Assembly: GCA_018710905.1 (NCBI GenBank)
Contig: DVIZ01000105.1
Coordinates: forward strand, 1 to 32,419
Source of the DNA: Candidatus Scybalomonas excrementigallinarum
GTDB lineage: Bacteria; Bacillota; Clostridia; Lachnospirales; Lachnospiraceae
Length of the DNA stretch: 32,419 nt
Direction: 5' to 3'
Within the stretch, counting starts at the first letter, position 1. Every line of letters starts with the position of its first letter. The position numbers and the translations under genes are program-made. Positions 8,379 through 15,402 of this stretch are shown piece by piece. The notes under the pieces are model-generated. The model was not told the DNA's origin, ran no database searches, and was given only the letters and a program-made list of their open reading frames with translations.

Positions 8379-9152
8379 ATGGGAATTTATGTGATTACAG
8401 GTGGAACAACAGGAATTGGTGCACAGGTAAGAAGAATGCTAGTAGAAGAAGGGCATGAAGTTTTTAATTTAGATTTTAAGGGAGGAGATTATTTAGCAGA
8501 TCTTTCAGAGCCAGAAGGAAGAAAAGGTGCTATCAAAGCGGTTTTTGAGAAGTATCCAGATGGAATTGATGGTCTTATTTGTAATGCTGGCGTTGGACCA
8601 GTTTTTCCAGCAACTGCTATTTTTTCATTAAATTTTTTTGCTAGTACACAAATCGCAGAAGGACTTCGCCCTCTTTTAAAGAAAAAAGGAGGTTGTTGTG
8701 TCGTAACATCTTCAAATTCCATTACCAATCATACGGTCCGTGAGGATTGGGTGGATATGCTTACAAATGTTAATGATGAGGAGAGAGTTCTTGAAATCGC
8801 TAAAGAAATCCCAGATAATTTAAGGCCTCATGCTTATAGTTCATCAAAACATGCATTGGCTCGCTGGGTTAGAAGAGTATCCCCATCTTGGGCCACAGAT
8901 GGACTTCGTATTAATGCAGTTGCTCCAGGCAACACAACAACACCAATGACAAAAGGGATGACAGAAGCACAGATGGATGCAGCACTTTTAATACCAATTC
9001 CAACTCGTTATGGAAGGAAAGAATTTCTTGATGCAGAGGAGATTGCCAATGGTATTGTATTTTTAGCATCCAAAAAAGCAAGCGGTATTAATGGGACGAT
9101 TTTATTTATTGACGGCGGTATTGATGCATTGCTTCGTTCAGAAAGATTTTAA
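8379..9152 (+). CDS. SDR oxidoreductase resembling 3-alpha-hydroxysteroid dehydrogenase/carbonyl reductase
   Basis: NAD(P)-dependent classical short-chain dehydrogenase of 257 aa. The cofactor motif TGGTTGIG is near residues 6-13, CNAG lies in the central region, and the catalytic Ser is within TSSNS (110-114), with Tyr153 and Lys157 in YSSSK. The overall layout (an ADLS...EGRK...AI segment and the C-terminal FIDGGIDALLRS.RF) resembles, from memory, the Comamonas 3-alpha-HSD/carbonyl reductase subgroup. The start at 8379 is fixed by AGGAGG six bases upstream; an in-frame ATG at 8358 lacks one. It is followed 11 bases later by an NTF2-like gene in the same operon. Substrate is unknown; steroid or another carbonyl compound is inference. 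Confidence 0.85.
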   Translation: MGIYVITGGTTGIGAQVRRMLVEEGHEVFNLDFKGGDYLADLSEPEGRKGAIKAVFEKYPDGIDGLICNAGVGPVFPATAIFSLNFFASTQIAEGLRPLLKKKGGCCVVTSSNSITNHTVREDWVDMLTNVNDEERVLEIAKEIPDNLRPHAYSSSKHALARWVRRVSPSWATDGLRINAVAPGNTTTPMTKGMTEAQMDAALLIPIPTRYGRKEFLDAEEIANGIVFLASKKASGINGTILFIDGGIDALLRSERF

Positions 9153-9163
9153 GGAGGTTTCTT

Positions 9164-9502
9164 ATGAAAATATTAGAACAGTTTGTCGATTGCATGAAAC
9201 GTGGGGATAATGTAGGGCTTGCAGATTTATTTGATGATTATGGTGTGCTTCACGACTCGTCCTTAATAAAAGTTGGGAAGGATACCATGCATTTAGAAGG
9301 TAAGATGGCGGTTGAAATGATGTTTCATCATAAGTTTGGATTTAATGGGGGTGCATTTCCAATTTATAGTGTAAAATATCAATCTGATCGAAATGTATGG
9401 TATATGATTCAATATGGGGAACACATTGTGCCAGTATCCGTAGATCTTTGTAGTGTAACAGAGAAAGGAAAAATTAAACGATTAAATATTTACCCATTAT
9501 AA
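9164..9502 (+). CDS. NTF2-like / SnoaL-like small protein
   Basis: This 112-residue soluble protein starts with an ILEQFVDCMKRGDNVGLADLF helix and has an F.DDYGVLHDSS segment followed by strands, the pattern of the NTF2-like superfamily (SnoaL, ketosteroid isomerase, scytalone and bile-acid dehydratases). No active-site residue can be assigned with confidence. AAGGAGG precedes the ATG. It lies 11 bases downstream of the SDR, so the two are almost certainly cotranscribed and probably act on the same compound, perhaps as isomerase or dehydratase. Function remains open. Confidence 0.65.
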   Translation: MKILEQFVDCMKRGDNVGLADLFDDYGVLHDSSLIKVGKDTMHLEGKMAVEMMFHHKFGFNGGAFPIYSVKYQSDRNVWYMIQYGEHIVPVSVDLCSVTEKGKIKRLNIYPL

Positions 9503-9644
9503 TAAAGGATAATAGAAATTAATATGAAAAATAAGTTTACATAAAAATATGATTTTTCAGCCATTTACAAAAATGAAAAATCGGGGGAAATTAGAAAATA
9601 ATAACAAACCAATTAGACAAAAGTGAAAAAGAAAAGAAATAGAA

Positions 9645-9673
9645 TTGACAGCGAAATAGGTGTATACTATACT
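9645..9673 (+). promoter_or_regulatory. Promoter of hydF
   Basis: TTGACA at 9645-9650 and TATACT at 9668-9673 with 17-base spacing, about 60 bases before the start codon. A 9-bp hairpin at 9551-9582 without a T-run lies between the previous gene and this promoter. Confidence 0.85.
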
Positions 9674-9736
9674 TTGACTATTCAACAGTTATATTGAGAA
9701 AAGAATTATAGTTTAGAATAGAAAGTAGGGAAAGAT

Positions 9737-10930
9737 ATGGGACTTAATAGTACACCATCAGCAGAACGATTGCATATTGGTATTTTTGGAAAAAGAAATG
9801 CGGGAAAATCAAGTTTAATTAATGCCATTACAGGCCAGTCACTTGCGATTGTATCAGATATAAAAGGAACAACAACGGATCCTGTTTCAAAAGCAATGGA
9901 ATTGTTACCATTAGGCCCTGTTGTTATGATCGATACTCCAGGGCTTGATGACGTTGGAGTTTTAGGGCAAATGCGTATTTCAAAAACATATCAAGTGCTG
10001 AATAAAACAGATATCGCATTGCTTGTGATTGATGGAAGCATTGGAATGTCAAAAGAGGATGAAGCATTGCTAGAAGTGGTAAAAGAGAAAAAAATTCCAT
10101 ATTTAATCGTTGTCAATAAAATAGATGAAATGAGAGAGGAAATGGAAGAGTCAAAGGAACGTATTTATGTCAGTGCCACTTCCAAACTCAATATCGAAGA
10201 GCTAAAAGAACGGATAGGAAATCTCATTCCAAAAGAAGAGAAAAAAAGACCTTTAGTGGCAGATTTGTTAAAACCATTGGATTTTGTAATATTAGTTGTT
10301 CCAATTGACGCTTCTGCCCCAAAAGGACGATTGATTTTACCACAGCAACAGACAATTCGCGATATTATAGAGGCGGGTGCTGTTTCTATTGTTGTAAAAG
10401 ACACAGAACTAAAAGAGACTTTGGAGAAGTTAGGACAAAAACCAAGACTTGTTATTACTGATAGTCAAGCCTTTTCAGAAGTAGCAAAGCAAACACCAGA
10501 TGATGTGCCATTAACTTCTTTCTCTATTTTATTTGCTCGTTATAAAGGAGATCTTTGGGAAGCAGTAAAAGGAGCAAGAGCCATTGAAAATTTAAAAGAT
10601 GGGGATACAATTTTAATGGCAGAAGGATGTACACATCATCGTCAGTGTGAAGATATAGGAACCGTGAAAATTCCAAACTGGATTCGCAATTATACAAAGG
10701 GAAAGAACATTCGCATTGAAACTTGTAGTGGAACCGAGTTCCCAAGTGATCTTTCTAAATATCGGTTGATTGTACATTGTGGTGGGTGTACTTTGAATGA
10801 ACGTGAAATGAAATATCGAATCCGTTGTGCAGTCGATCAAGGTATACCAATTACGAATTACGGGATTTTTATTGCCTATATGAAGGGAATTTTAGAACGA
10901 AGCATTGAGCCTTTAAATTCATTTACGTAA
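9737..10930 (+). CDS. hydF: [FeFe]-hydrogenase maturation GTPase HydF
   Basis: Scaffold protein on which the 2Fe subcluster of the H-cluster is held before transfer to HydA. The N-terminal Era/TrmE-like GTPase has GKRNAGKS (18-25), the GTTTDP switch I, DTPG (66-69) and NKID (127-130). A dimerisation segment follows. The C-terminal iron-sulfur domain has the family's C-x-H...HCxxC pattern: Cys298, His300, His347, Cys348 and Cys351. The length (397 aa) is normal. It is transcribed alone from a strong promoter and closed by a terminator. The partners HydE and HydG are not in the window, but the substrate enzyme HydA lies 5 kb downstream on the same strand. Confidence 0.95.
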   Translation: MGLNSTPSAERLHIGIFGKRNAGKSSLINAITGQSLAIVSDIKGTTTDPVSKAMELLPLGPVVMIDTPGLDDVGVLGQMRISKTYQVLNKTDIALLVIDGSIGMSKEDEALLEVVKEKKIPYLIVVNKIDEMREEMEESKERIYVSATSKLNIEELKERIGNLIPKEEKKRPLVADLLKPLDFVILVVPIDASAPKGRLILPQQQTIRDIIEAGAVSIVVKDTELKETLEKLGQKPRLVITDSQAFSEVAKQTPDDVPLTSFSILFARYKGDLWEAVKGARAIENLKDGDTILMAEGCTHHRQCEDIGTVKIPNWIRNYTKGKNIRIETCSGTEFPSDLSKYRLIVHCGGCTLNEREMKYRIRCAVDQGIPITNYGIFIAYMKGILERSIEPLNSFT

Positions 10931-10957
10931 AGGCCTCCAGTAAAAAACGATAGAAAT

Positions 10958-11004
10958 CTGTTACACAAAATTAGTTAAAATAATGAATGTGTAACAGTTT
11001 TTTT
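10958..11004 (+). terminator. Intrinsic terminator of hydF
   Basis: The 10-bp arms CTGTTACACA (10958-10967) and TGTGTAACAG (10988-10997) are followed by a run of seven T. Confidence 0.85.
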
Positions 11005-11086
11005 ATATAACAAGTATAAAGATTTTGATAAAATTAAGAAGAAAGGTAAGTTTCCCATAAGAAGTATATTTAATTGCCATGTTTTT

Positions 11087-11095
11087 TGGTATAAT
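11087..11095 (+). promoter_or_regulatory. Extended -10 promoter of the double-HTH regulator
   Basis: TGG-TATAAT forms an extended -10 element. The -35 region is weak. The start codon of the regulator lies about 150 bases downstream and a tiny reading frame lies in between. Confidence 0.55.
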
Positions 11096-11139
11096 ATTAG
11101 AACATTTATAGTTGATGCATAGGGGAGGCAAATACTAAA

Positions 11140-11184
11140 ATGCTAAGGGAATATTTTTCATGTGGAATTGGAGGGTGTGAATAA
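11140..11184 (+). CDS. Possible 14-codon peptide in the regulator leader
   Basis: The reading frame MLREYFSCGIGGCE starts 11 bases after a strong AGGGGAGG (11121-11128) and stops at 11182-11184, 59 bases before the TTG of the regulator. It lies downstream of the extended -10 promoter, so it would be on the same transcript. Two cysteines enclose GIGG. It has no signal sequence. It may be a leader peptide that sets translation of the regulator, or a chance frame. No homology is claimed. Confidence 0.3.
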   Translation: MLREYFSCGIGGCE

Positions 11185-11243
11185 AATAAAAGGGAAAATC
11201 GAATAAGGGGAAACAAGTAATAAAAGTATGAGGTGAGATTTAT

Positions 11244-13082
11244 TTGACAGCAGAGAAGAATCAATTAGGAAAACTGGTTGGAGAGATACGAAAGGAAAAA
11301 GGGATTCGACAATTAGAGTTATGTCAAGGAATTTGCTCAGTATCCATGTTATCTCGAATTGAACAGGGAAAAAAAGAACCAGATAAAATGTTACTAGAGG
11401 CATTGTTTGAACGGCTTGGAAAAACGTTACTTTATTGGGAAAAAGTTTTAAACAATGACGATATTCGTTTGTTTCAACTTCAAGTAGAGATCAATTCTTT
11501 TTTAGAAGAAAAGAACTTAGAAGTAGTTCAAATGCTACTAAAGAAGTATAAAAATTTTAAGGGTGTGAGCGTTCCACTTCACAAGCAATATAAAATGTTT
11601 GCCAATGCTCGCTTATTGCAATTACAGAATAAAAATAAGGAAGCAATGGAAGAGTTACAAAGAGCTTTAGAAATAACATTAGTAAATCTTAAGGAGGATA
11701 ACTTTCAACTAAAAAAATATTATTTATGTTATCAAGAAATAGAGGTTTATTTAGCTTGGGCAGAGTTGGCAATACGGTATGAAAAAGAAAAGGGTTATGA
11801 AGCATTGCAGCAGTTAATTGATTACATAGATACAAATGTTGAAAATAACCCAGAGATGAATCGGATTTATACGATTGCAGTGCATAAATTAGCTTGTGAA
11901 AAGGCAAGTAGAGGAAAGTTAGAAGAAGCATGGTTTTTATGTAGAAAGGGGATTAAAATAAAGCGTCAAAGCAAAAATCTTGATAAATTAAAACCATTGT
12001 TGCGATTACAGATGGAGATAGAGAATAAATTAGGGTTTCAAAAGGAAAAAAATGAAGTTAAAGATTGGTATTATGTTATAGAACAATTGGAACAATATGC
12101 AAAGCATTATGGTGAGAAAATGGAAGGCATTACGAATAATCGATATGGTGTGTATGGAATTGGTGAAGTATTTCGGAATTTAAGAAAAAATTTTAATATG
12201 AGCCAAGAAGATTTAATGCATTTTAGTGAGCAAGAAAATTATAGTATTGTTCCAGAGACATTGTCTCGTATTGAAAATGGACATAGCAATCCAACAAAAA
12301 AGACTTGTGAAACTTATTTAAAGAAGTTTAATAAAGAAATGAGATTTTATGCTGCGCCAATTCAAAGTGATGATTATGAAGCTCATCGATTGCGCTATGA
12401 GCTAGGAGACAAAATAAGAGTCATTGATGTTAAGGGAGCAAAAGAACTTTTAGAACAATTAGAGCCCAAAATTGATTTGAACAACAAGTATAATAAGCAA
12501 TTTATCGAAAAAGAAAAATTAATTATATCTCATATAGAAGGTAAGATATCGCCAAAAGAATTTCGTGAGAAAATGATAGAAGTATTAAAAATTACAATTC
12601 CAGACTATGAAAAAATAGAAGAGGAAAATAAAAACTATGGATTCTTAAGTCGAAATGAAGTAGGGATTTTAAATAATATAGCGGCTTCTTATAAAGATGC
12701 AGTGGATTGTGAAAAAGGATTACTTTTATTTGAAAAGTTATTGCGATATTTTGAGGGACAATATGAGTTATCGGGCCGTGCAGATTATATGATGTTGCTC
12801 ATTAATTATGTAAATGTGCTTGGAAGTGCTGGAAAGCATAGAAAGTGTATTTCAGAAGCGAGAAGAGGAATCGCATTGAATATGAAAGCAAAAGATGCTG
12901 TTTATATGGAGCATTTTTTATATGAAATTGCATGGAATTATAAAGAATTAGAAAAGAAAGAGGAATTGTCAAAAGAAGAAAAACTCGAAAAAACGAATAG
13001 TATTCAAATGGCATTTAAAGTGAGTGAGCTTTTTCTTCAAGAAGGCTATATAGCCTTCTTGAAGAAAGAAAATATATCATGA
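11244..13082 (+). CDS. Double HTH / TPR-like regulator, RNPP (Rgg/PlcR/NprR) type
   Basis: This 612-aa cytoplasmic regulator has two copies of the same module. Module 1 has an XRE helix-turn-helix at about 5-60 (RQLELCQGICSVSMLSRIEQG) followed by helical, TPR-like sequence to about 295. Module 2 has an XRE domain at about 300-360 (MSQEDLM...ETLSRIENGHSNP) followed by a second helical region to 612. After each HTH a matching segment is seen (DDIRLFQLQVEI and DDYEAHRLRYEL), which supports an internal duplication. The TTG start at 11244 is fixed by AGGTGAG six bases upstream. The 3' end overlaps, tail to tail, a gene for a small exported peptide at 13077-13226. Such pairing is the rule for peptide-sensing RNPP regulators, so the peptide is the likely ligand. 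Target genes are unknown. Confidence 0.82.
   Translation: MTAEKNQLGKLVGEIRKEKGIRQLELCQGICSVSMLSRIEQGKKEPDKMLLEALFERLGKTLLYWEKVLNNDDIRLFQLQVEINSFLEEKNLEVVQMLLKKYKNFKGVSVPLHKQYKMFANARLLQLQNKNKEAMEELQRALEITLVNLKEDNFQLKKYYLCYQEIEVYLAWAELAIRYEKEKGYEALQQLIDYIDTNVENNPEMNRIYTIAVHKLACEKASRGKLEEAWFLCRKGIKIKRQSKNLDKLKPLLRLQMEIENKLGFQKEKNEVKDWYYVIEQLEQYAKHYGEKMEGITNNRYGVYGIGEVFRNLRKNFNMSQEDLMHFSEQENYSIVPETLSRIENGHSNPTKKTCETYLKKFNKEMRFYAAPIQSDDYEAHRLRYELGDKIRVIDVKGAKELLEQLEPKIDLNNKYNKQFIEKEKLIISHIEGKISPKEFREKMIEVLKITIPDYEKIEEENKNYGFLSRNEVGILNNIAASYKDAVDCEKGLLLFEKLLRYFEGQYELSGRADYMMLLINYVNVLGSAGKHRKCISEARRGIALNMKAKDAVYMEHFLYEIAWNYKELEKKEELSKEEKLEKTNSIQMAFKVSELFLQEGYIAFLKKENIS
13032..13067. repeat. Perfect 36-bp palindrome at the regulator/peptide junction
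   Basis: The arm TTTCTTCAAGAAGGCTAT (13032-13049) is followed without a gap by its exact reverse complement (13050-13067). It lies in the last codons of the regulator, and ten bases past the stop codon of the convergent peptide gene. Neither side has a clear T-run, so it is not a standard intrinsic terminator, though either transcript would form a very stable hairpin here. Confidence 0.9.
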
Positions 13083-13226
13083 TTGATCAGGAATAATAGG
13101 TCCATTAGAGTATTCTGAAGAACCATCAGATTGTTCCACTGAAAGATCAGAACTAGCAGAAACTATGTATGGAGATGTGGAAACAATAGTTACTAAAAGG
13201 CAAAAAGCCAATAACAATTTTTTCAT
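13077..13226 (-). CDS. Small secreted peptide, candidate pheromone precursor
   Basis: This 49-codon gene begins at 13226 after a good ribosome binding site (AGGTGAGG, eight bases upstream). The N-terminus MKKLLLAFCLLVTIVS has two lysines and a hydrophobic core, and is followed by a signal-peptidase-like site IVSA-SS at about 21-26. The remaining ~25 residues are polar and end in SNGPIIPDQS. The stop codon at 13077-13079 lies inside the final codons of the convergent regulator, overlapping by six bases. Size, export signal and position match precursors of RNPP signal peptides such as PapR, NprX or SHP, which are trimmed and re-imported. The active peptide would be expected near the C-terminus, for example within NGPIIPDQS. 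This is inference; no homolog is recognised. Confidence 0.75.
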   Translation of the reverse strand: MKKLLLAFCLLVTIVSTSPYIVSASSDLSVEQSDGSSEYSNGPIIPDQS

Positions 13227-13545
13227 ATCAAATACCTCACCTATTATAATTTACGCAAAGCTAATAAAAGATCGAGGGAGTATTTCTGTCTGAAATACAT
13301 CCCTTAAAAAGAACCCTAAAATAATGATTTCTAAAAATTTACTATAAAAGACATAAGCCAAAAGAAAACGATGTTCTTTTGGCAGTGCCCCGTGAATGTT
13401 AGAAACTCAAAAAAGAGGGTTCTAAATAATGATTGCGTACAAAAATATAGTATAGGAAATTGTAGAAAATTACCATGACTTGTTTTGCAAATTTTATTTT
13501 CAATTTACGTCAAGTTTTGCTATTATATTCCACATATTCGGACCA
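13227..13545 (-). promoter_or_regulatory. Dyad-rich upstream region of the peptide gene
   Basis: Read towards the peptide gene, this 319-bp region holds three kinds of symmetry. First, GTATTTC-N5-GAAATAC, with GGGA/TCCC outside it, at 13276-13303, about 50-75 bases before the start codon. Second, a 10-bp hairpin GCCAAAAGAA/TTCTTTTGGC at 13357-13383. Third, the inverted pair AGAACCCT (13310-13317) and AGGGTTCT (13416-13423), each followed on the plus strand by AAATAATGATT. No convincing -35/-10 pair was found for the peptide gene, so regulator-dependent transcription is possible. The assignment of any dyad as operator is inference. Confidence 0.5.
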
Positions 13546-13872
13546 TTAATCTAATTGAATGAGAGCCATAAATACAAGAGCCTCTTTGCTTGTATTGGAC
13601 ATTCCATGACCAGAGCCATTTGGAGTAAATGTCATATCGCCCGCTTTTACAGGACGGATGGTTCCATTATCATTATACTCTCCTTCACCAGAAATAATGT
13701 AGTAAGTTTCGCTTTCACCATGGTGTTCATGATAACCTAAAACACTTCCAGAAGGAATCGTTACTTCGGCAAATAGTTTTGTTTTTGCATTCTTTTGGTT
13801 TTCTTCTAAAATGTGTTTCATATAAATAGGACCGATACCGCCATTTACATTTTCTTTTTTTTCAATTCTCAT
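13546..13872 (-). CDS. Small cupin-domain protein
   Basis: Single-domain cupin of 108 aa, cytoplasmic. Cupin motif 1 is seen as GYHEHHGESETYYIISGEG, with two or three metal-ligand histidines and a glutamate. Motif 2 is TFTPNGSGHGMSN. The start at 13872 is set by GGAGGT upstream; an in-frame ATG at 13887 lacks one. Function cannot be read from a lone cupin: candidates are a sugar isomerase-like or metal-dependent small-molecule enzyme, or a sensor. It is divergent from the glycerate kinase gene, with a palindrome over its -10 box. Confidence 0.85.
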   Translation of the reverse strand: MRIEKKENVNGGIGPIYMKHILEENQKNAKTKLFAEVTIPSGSVLGYHEHHGESETYYIISGEGEYNDNGTIRPVKAGDMTFTPNGSGHGMSNTSKEALVFMALIQLD

Positions 13873-13940
13873 AAAAAATACCTCCATAGAAATGATAATT
13901 CATTATAATTGGTTAATAAAATAAAAAATAAAAATATAGT

Positions 13941-13979
13941 GTTATAATTTTATTATAACTCGTTTTCTATGAATTTCAA
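13941..13979 (-). promoter_or_regulatory. Cupin promoter with overlapping palindrome
   Basis: On the minus strand TTGAAA (13979-13974) and TATAAT (13957-13952) are 16 bases apart. The palindrome GTTATAATTTTATTATAAC (13941-13959) covers the -10 box, as a repressor operator would. Confidence 0.6.
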
Positions 13980-14057
13980 AAAAATATTGGAATTTATGGG
14001 AAAGTAATGAGTCAAGCAGTCAGTAAAAGATATTAGATAGAAGAGAGGAGAAGAAAA

Positions 14058-15191
14058 ATGAAGAAAGTAGTAATTGCCATGGATTCTTTAAAGGGAAGTA
14101 TGACGTCTTTAGAGGCTGGAACGGTCATTCAAGAGGCCATACATATGGTCCAAAAAGAAACAGAAGTTGTTGTAAAGCCTTTGGCAGATGGGGGAGAAGG
14201 AACGACAGAAGCATTGATAGAAGGTTTGCATGGAGAGCGGATAGAAAAAATAGTTACAGGCCCATTAAAAGAGCCTGTAATGGCCGTGTACGGTTGGATA
14301 GAGGAATCAAAGACTGCCATTATGGAAATGGCATCGGCGGCAGGAATCGTTTTATTAAAAGAAGAGGAACGAAATCCATGGGAGGCCACAACGTACGGTG
14401 TTGGAGAACTTATAAAAGATGCCGTGCTAAGGGGAGCGAAAAAAATTATTTTAGGAATTGGAGGTAGTGCTACAAACGATGGGGGAATTGGGATGCTAAA
14501 AGCCTTAGGATATGAATTTTTGAATCAAGAAGGCGATCCCGTTGGAGAAGGAGCAAAAGCATTAAGTCAAATTCAAATCGTTCAAAAGAAAAAAGATGCC
14601 ATTTCGTTGGAACATTGTCAAATAGAAGTCGTTTGTGATGTGAATAATCCACTTTGTGGGAAAAATGGGGCTACCTATATTTTTGGGCCGCAAAAAGGTG
14701 TTAAAATAGAGGAAAGAGAAACAATCGATAGAGCAATGAGCCATTTTGCGGATGTGACAGAATCCTTTTTGGGAGTGGAACAACGAGAAATAAAGGGGGC
14801 TGGCGCAGCTGGAGGGTTAGGTTTTGCTTTAGTCGCTTATTTACAAGCAACATTACGATCTGGGATTGATTTCGTTTTAGAAGCAGTGAATTTAGAAGAA
14901 GTTTTACAAGGAGCGGATCTTGTAGTTACAGGAGAGGGAAGACTCGATTATCAAACAGCTATGGGAAAAGCACCGATTGGTGTGGCCAAGTTAGCAAAGA
15001 AACATGGAATAAAAGTGATCGCATTTGCAGGAAGTGTTACAAAAGATGCTAGAATTTGCAATGAAAAGGGAATCGATGCTTATTTTCCAATTATACGTGG
15101 AATTACGACACTAGAAGAAGCGACAAAAAAAGAAAATGCAAAAGAAAATTTAAAGGCAACGGCAGAACAAGTTTTTCGGTTATTATTATAA
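14058..15191 (+). CDS. glxK: Glycerate 2-kinase (GlxK/GarK family)
   Basis: ATP-dependent kinase making 2-phosphoglycerate from glycerate, in the cytoplasm. The 377-aa length and the characteristic segments fit the type II glycerate kinase family: MDSLKGSMTS at the N-terminus, KPLADGGEGTTEAL (41-54), ILGIGGSATNDGGIGMLKALG (about 132-152), GAAGGLGFAL and TGEGRLDYQTAMGKAP. GAGAGGAG precedes the ATG at a good distance. It is a single gene divergent from the cupin. A weak GATGA/TCATC hairpin follows the stop. The source of glycerate is not evident from the neighbours. Confidence 0.94.
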   Translation: MKKVVIAMDSLKGSMTSLEAGTVIQEAIHMVQKETEVVVKPLADGGEGTTEALIEGLHGERIEKIVTGPLKEPVMAVYGWIEESKTAIMEMASAAGIVLLKEEERNPWEATTYGVGELIKDAVLRGAKKIILGIGGSATNDGGIGMLKALGYEFLNQEGDPVGEGAKALSQIQIVQKKKDAISLEHCQIEVVCDVNNPLCGKNGATYIFGPQKGVKIEERETIDRAMSHFADVTESFLGVEQREIKGAGAAGGLGFALVAYLQATLRSGIDFVLEAVNLEEVLQGADLVVTGEGRLDYQTAMGKAPIGVAKLAKKHGIKVIAFAGSVTKDARICNEKGIDAYFPIIRGITTLEEATKKENAKENLKATAEQVFRLLL

Positions 15192-15288
15192 AAAGGCAGA
15201 ATGGTAAATGATGATGGGGATTTGTCATCTTTATAGAAGTAATACGAATAAAAAATATTCGAAGAGGAAATTTGTAAAGAACATTTGT

Positions 15289-15317
15289 TTGACAAAATTC
15301 TCATTTTGTGAAAGAAT
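15289..15317 (+). promoter_or_regulatory. Probable promoter of the DUF6465-type gene
   Basis: A perfect TTGACA at 15289-15294 is followed after 17 bases by AAGAAT, a poor -10. Confidence 0.45.
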
Positions 15318-15402
15318 AGAATGGTTAAGGTGTTCTAAATGATGAGAACGTATCAACCGCATTCGAAATAGTAATTATAGAGAAAGCAAAAGGAGTAAAG
15401 AT

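Noticed and set aside
9551-9582. Hairpin after the NTF2-like gene considered as a terminator.
   Set aside because: The 9-bp stem GATTTTTCA/TGAAAAATC is followed by GGGGG and no T-run.
13243-13248. TATAAT on the minus strand just before the peptide gene.
   Set aside because: Transcription from it would begin within the ribosome binding site, so it cannot be the promoter of that gene.
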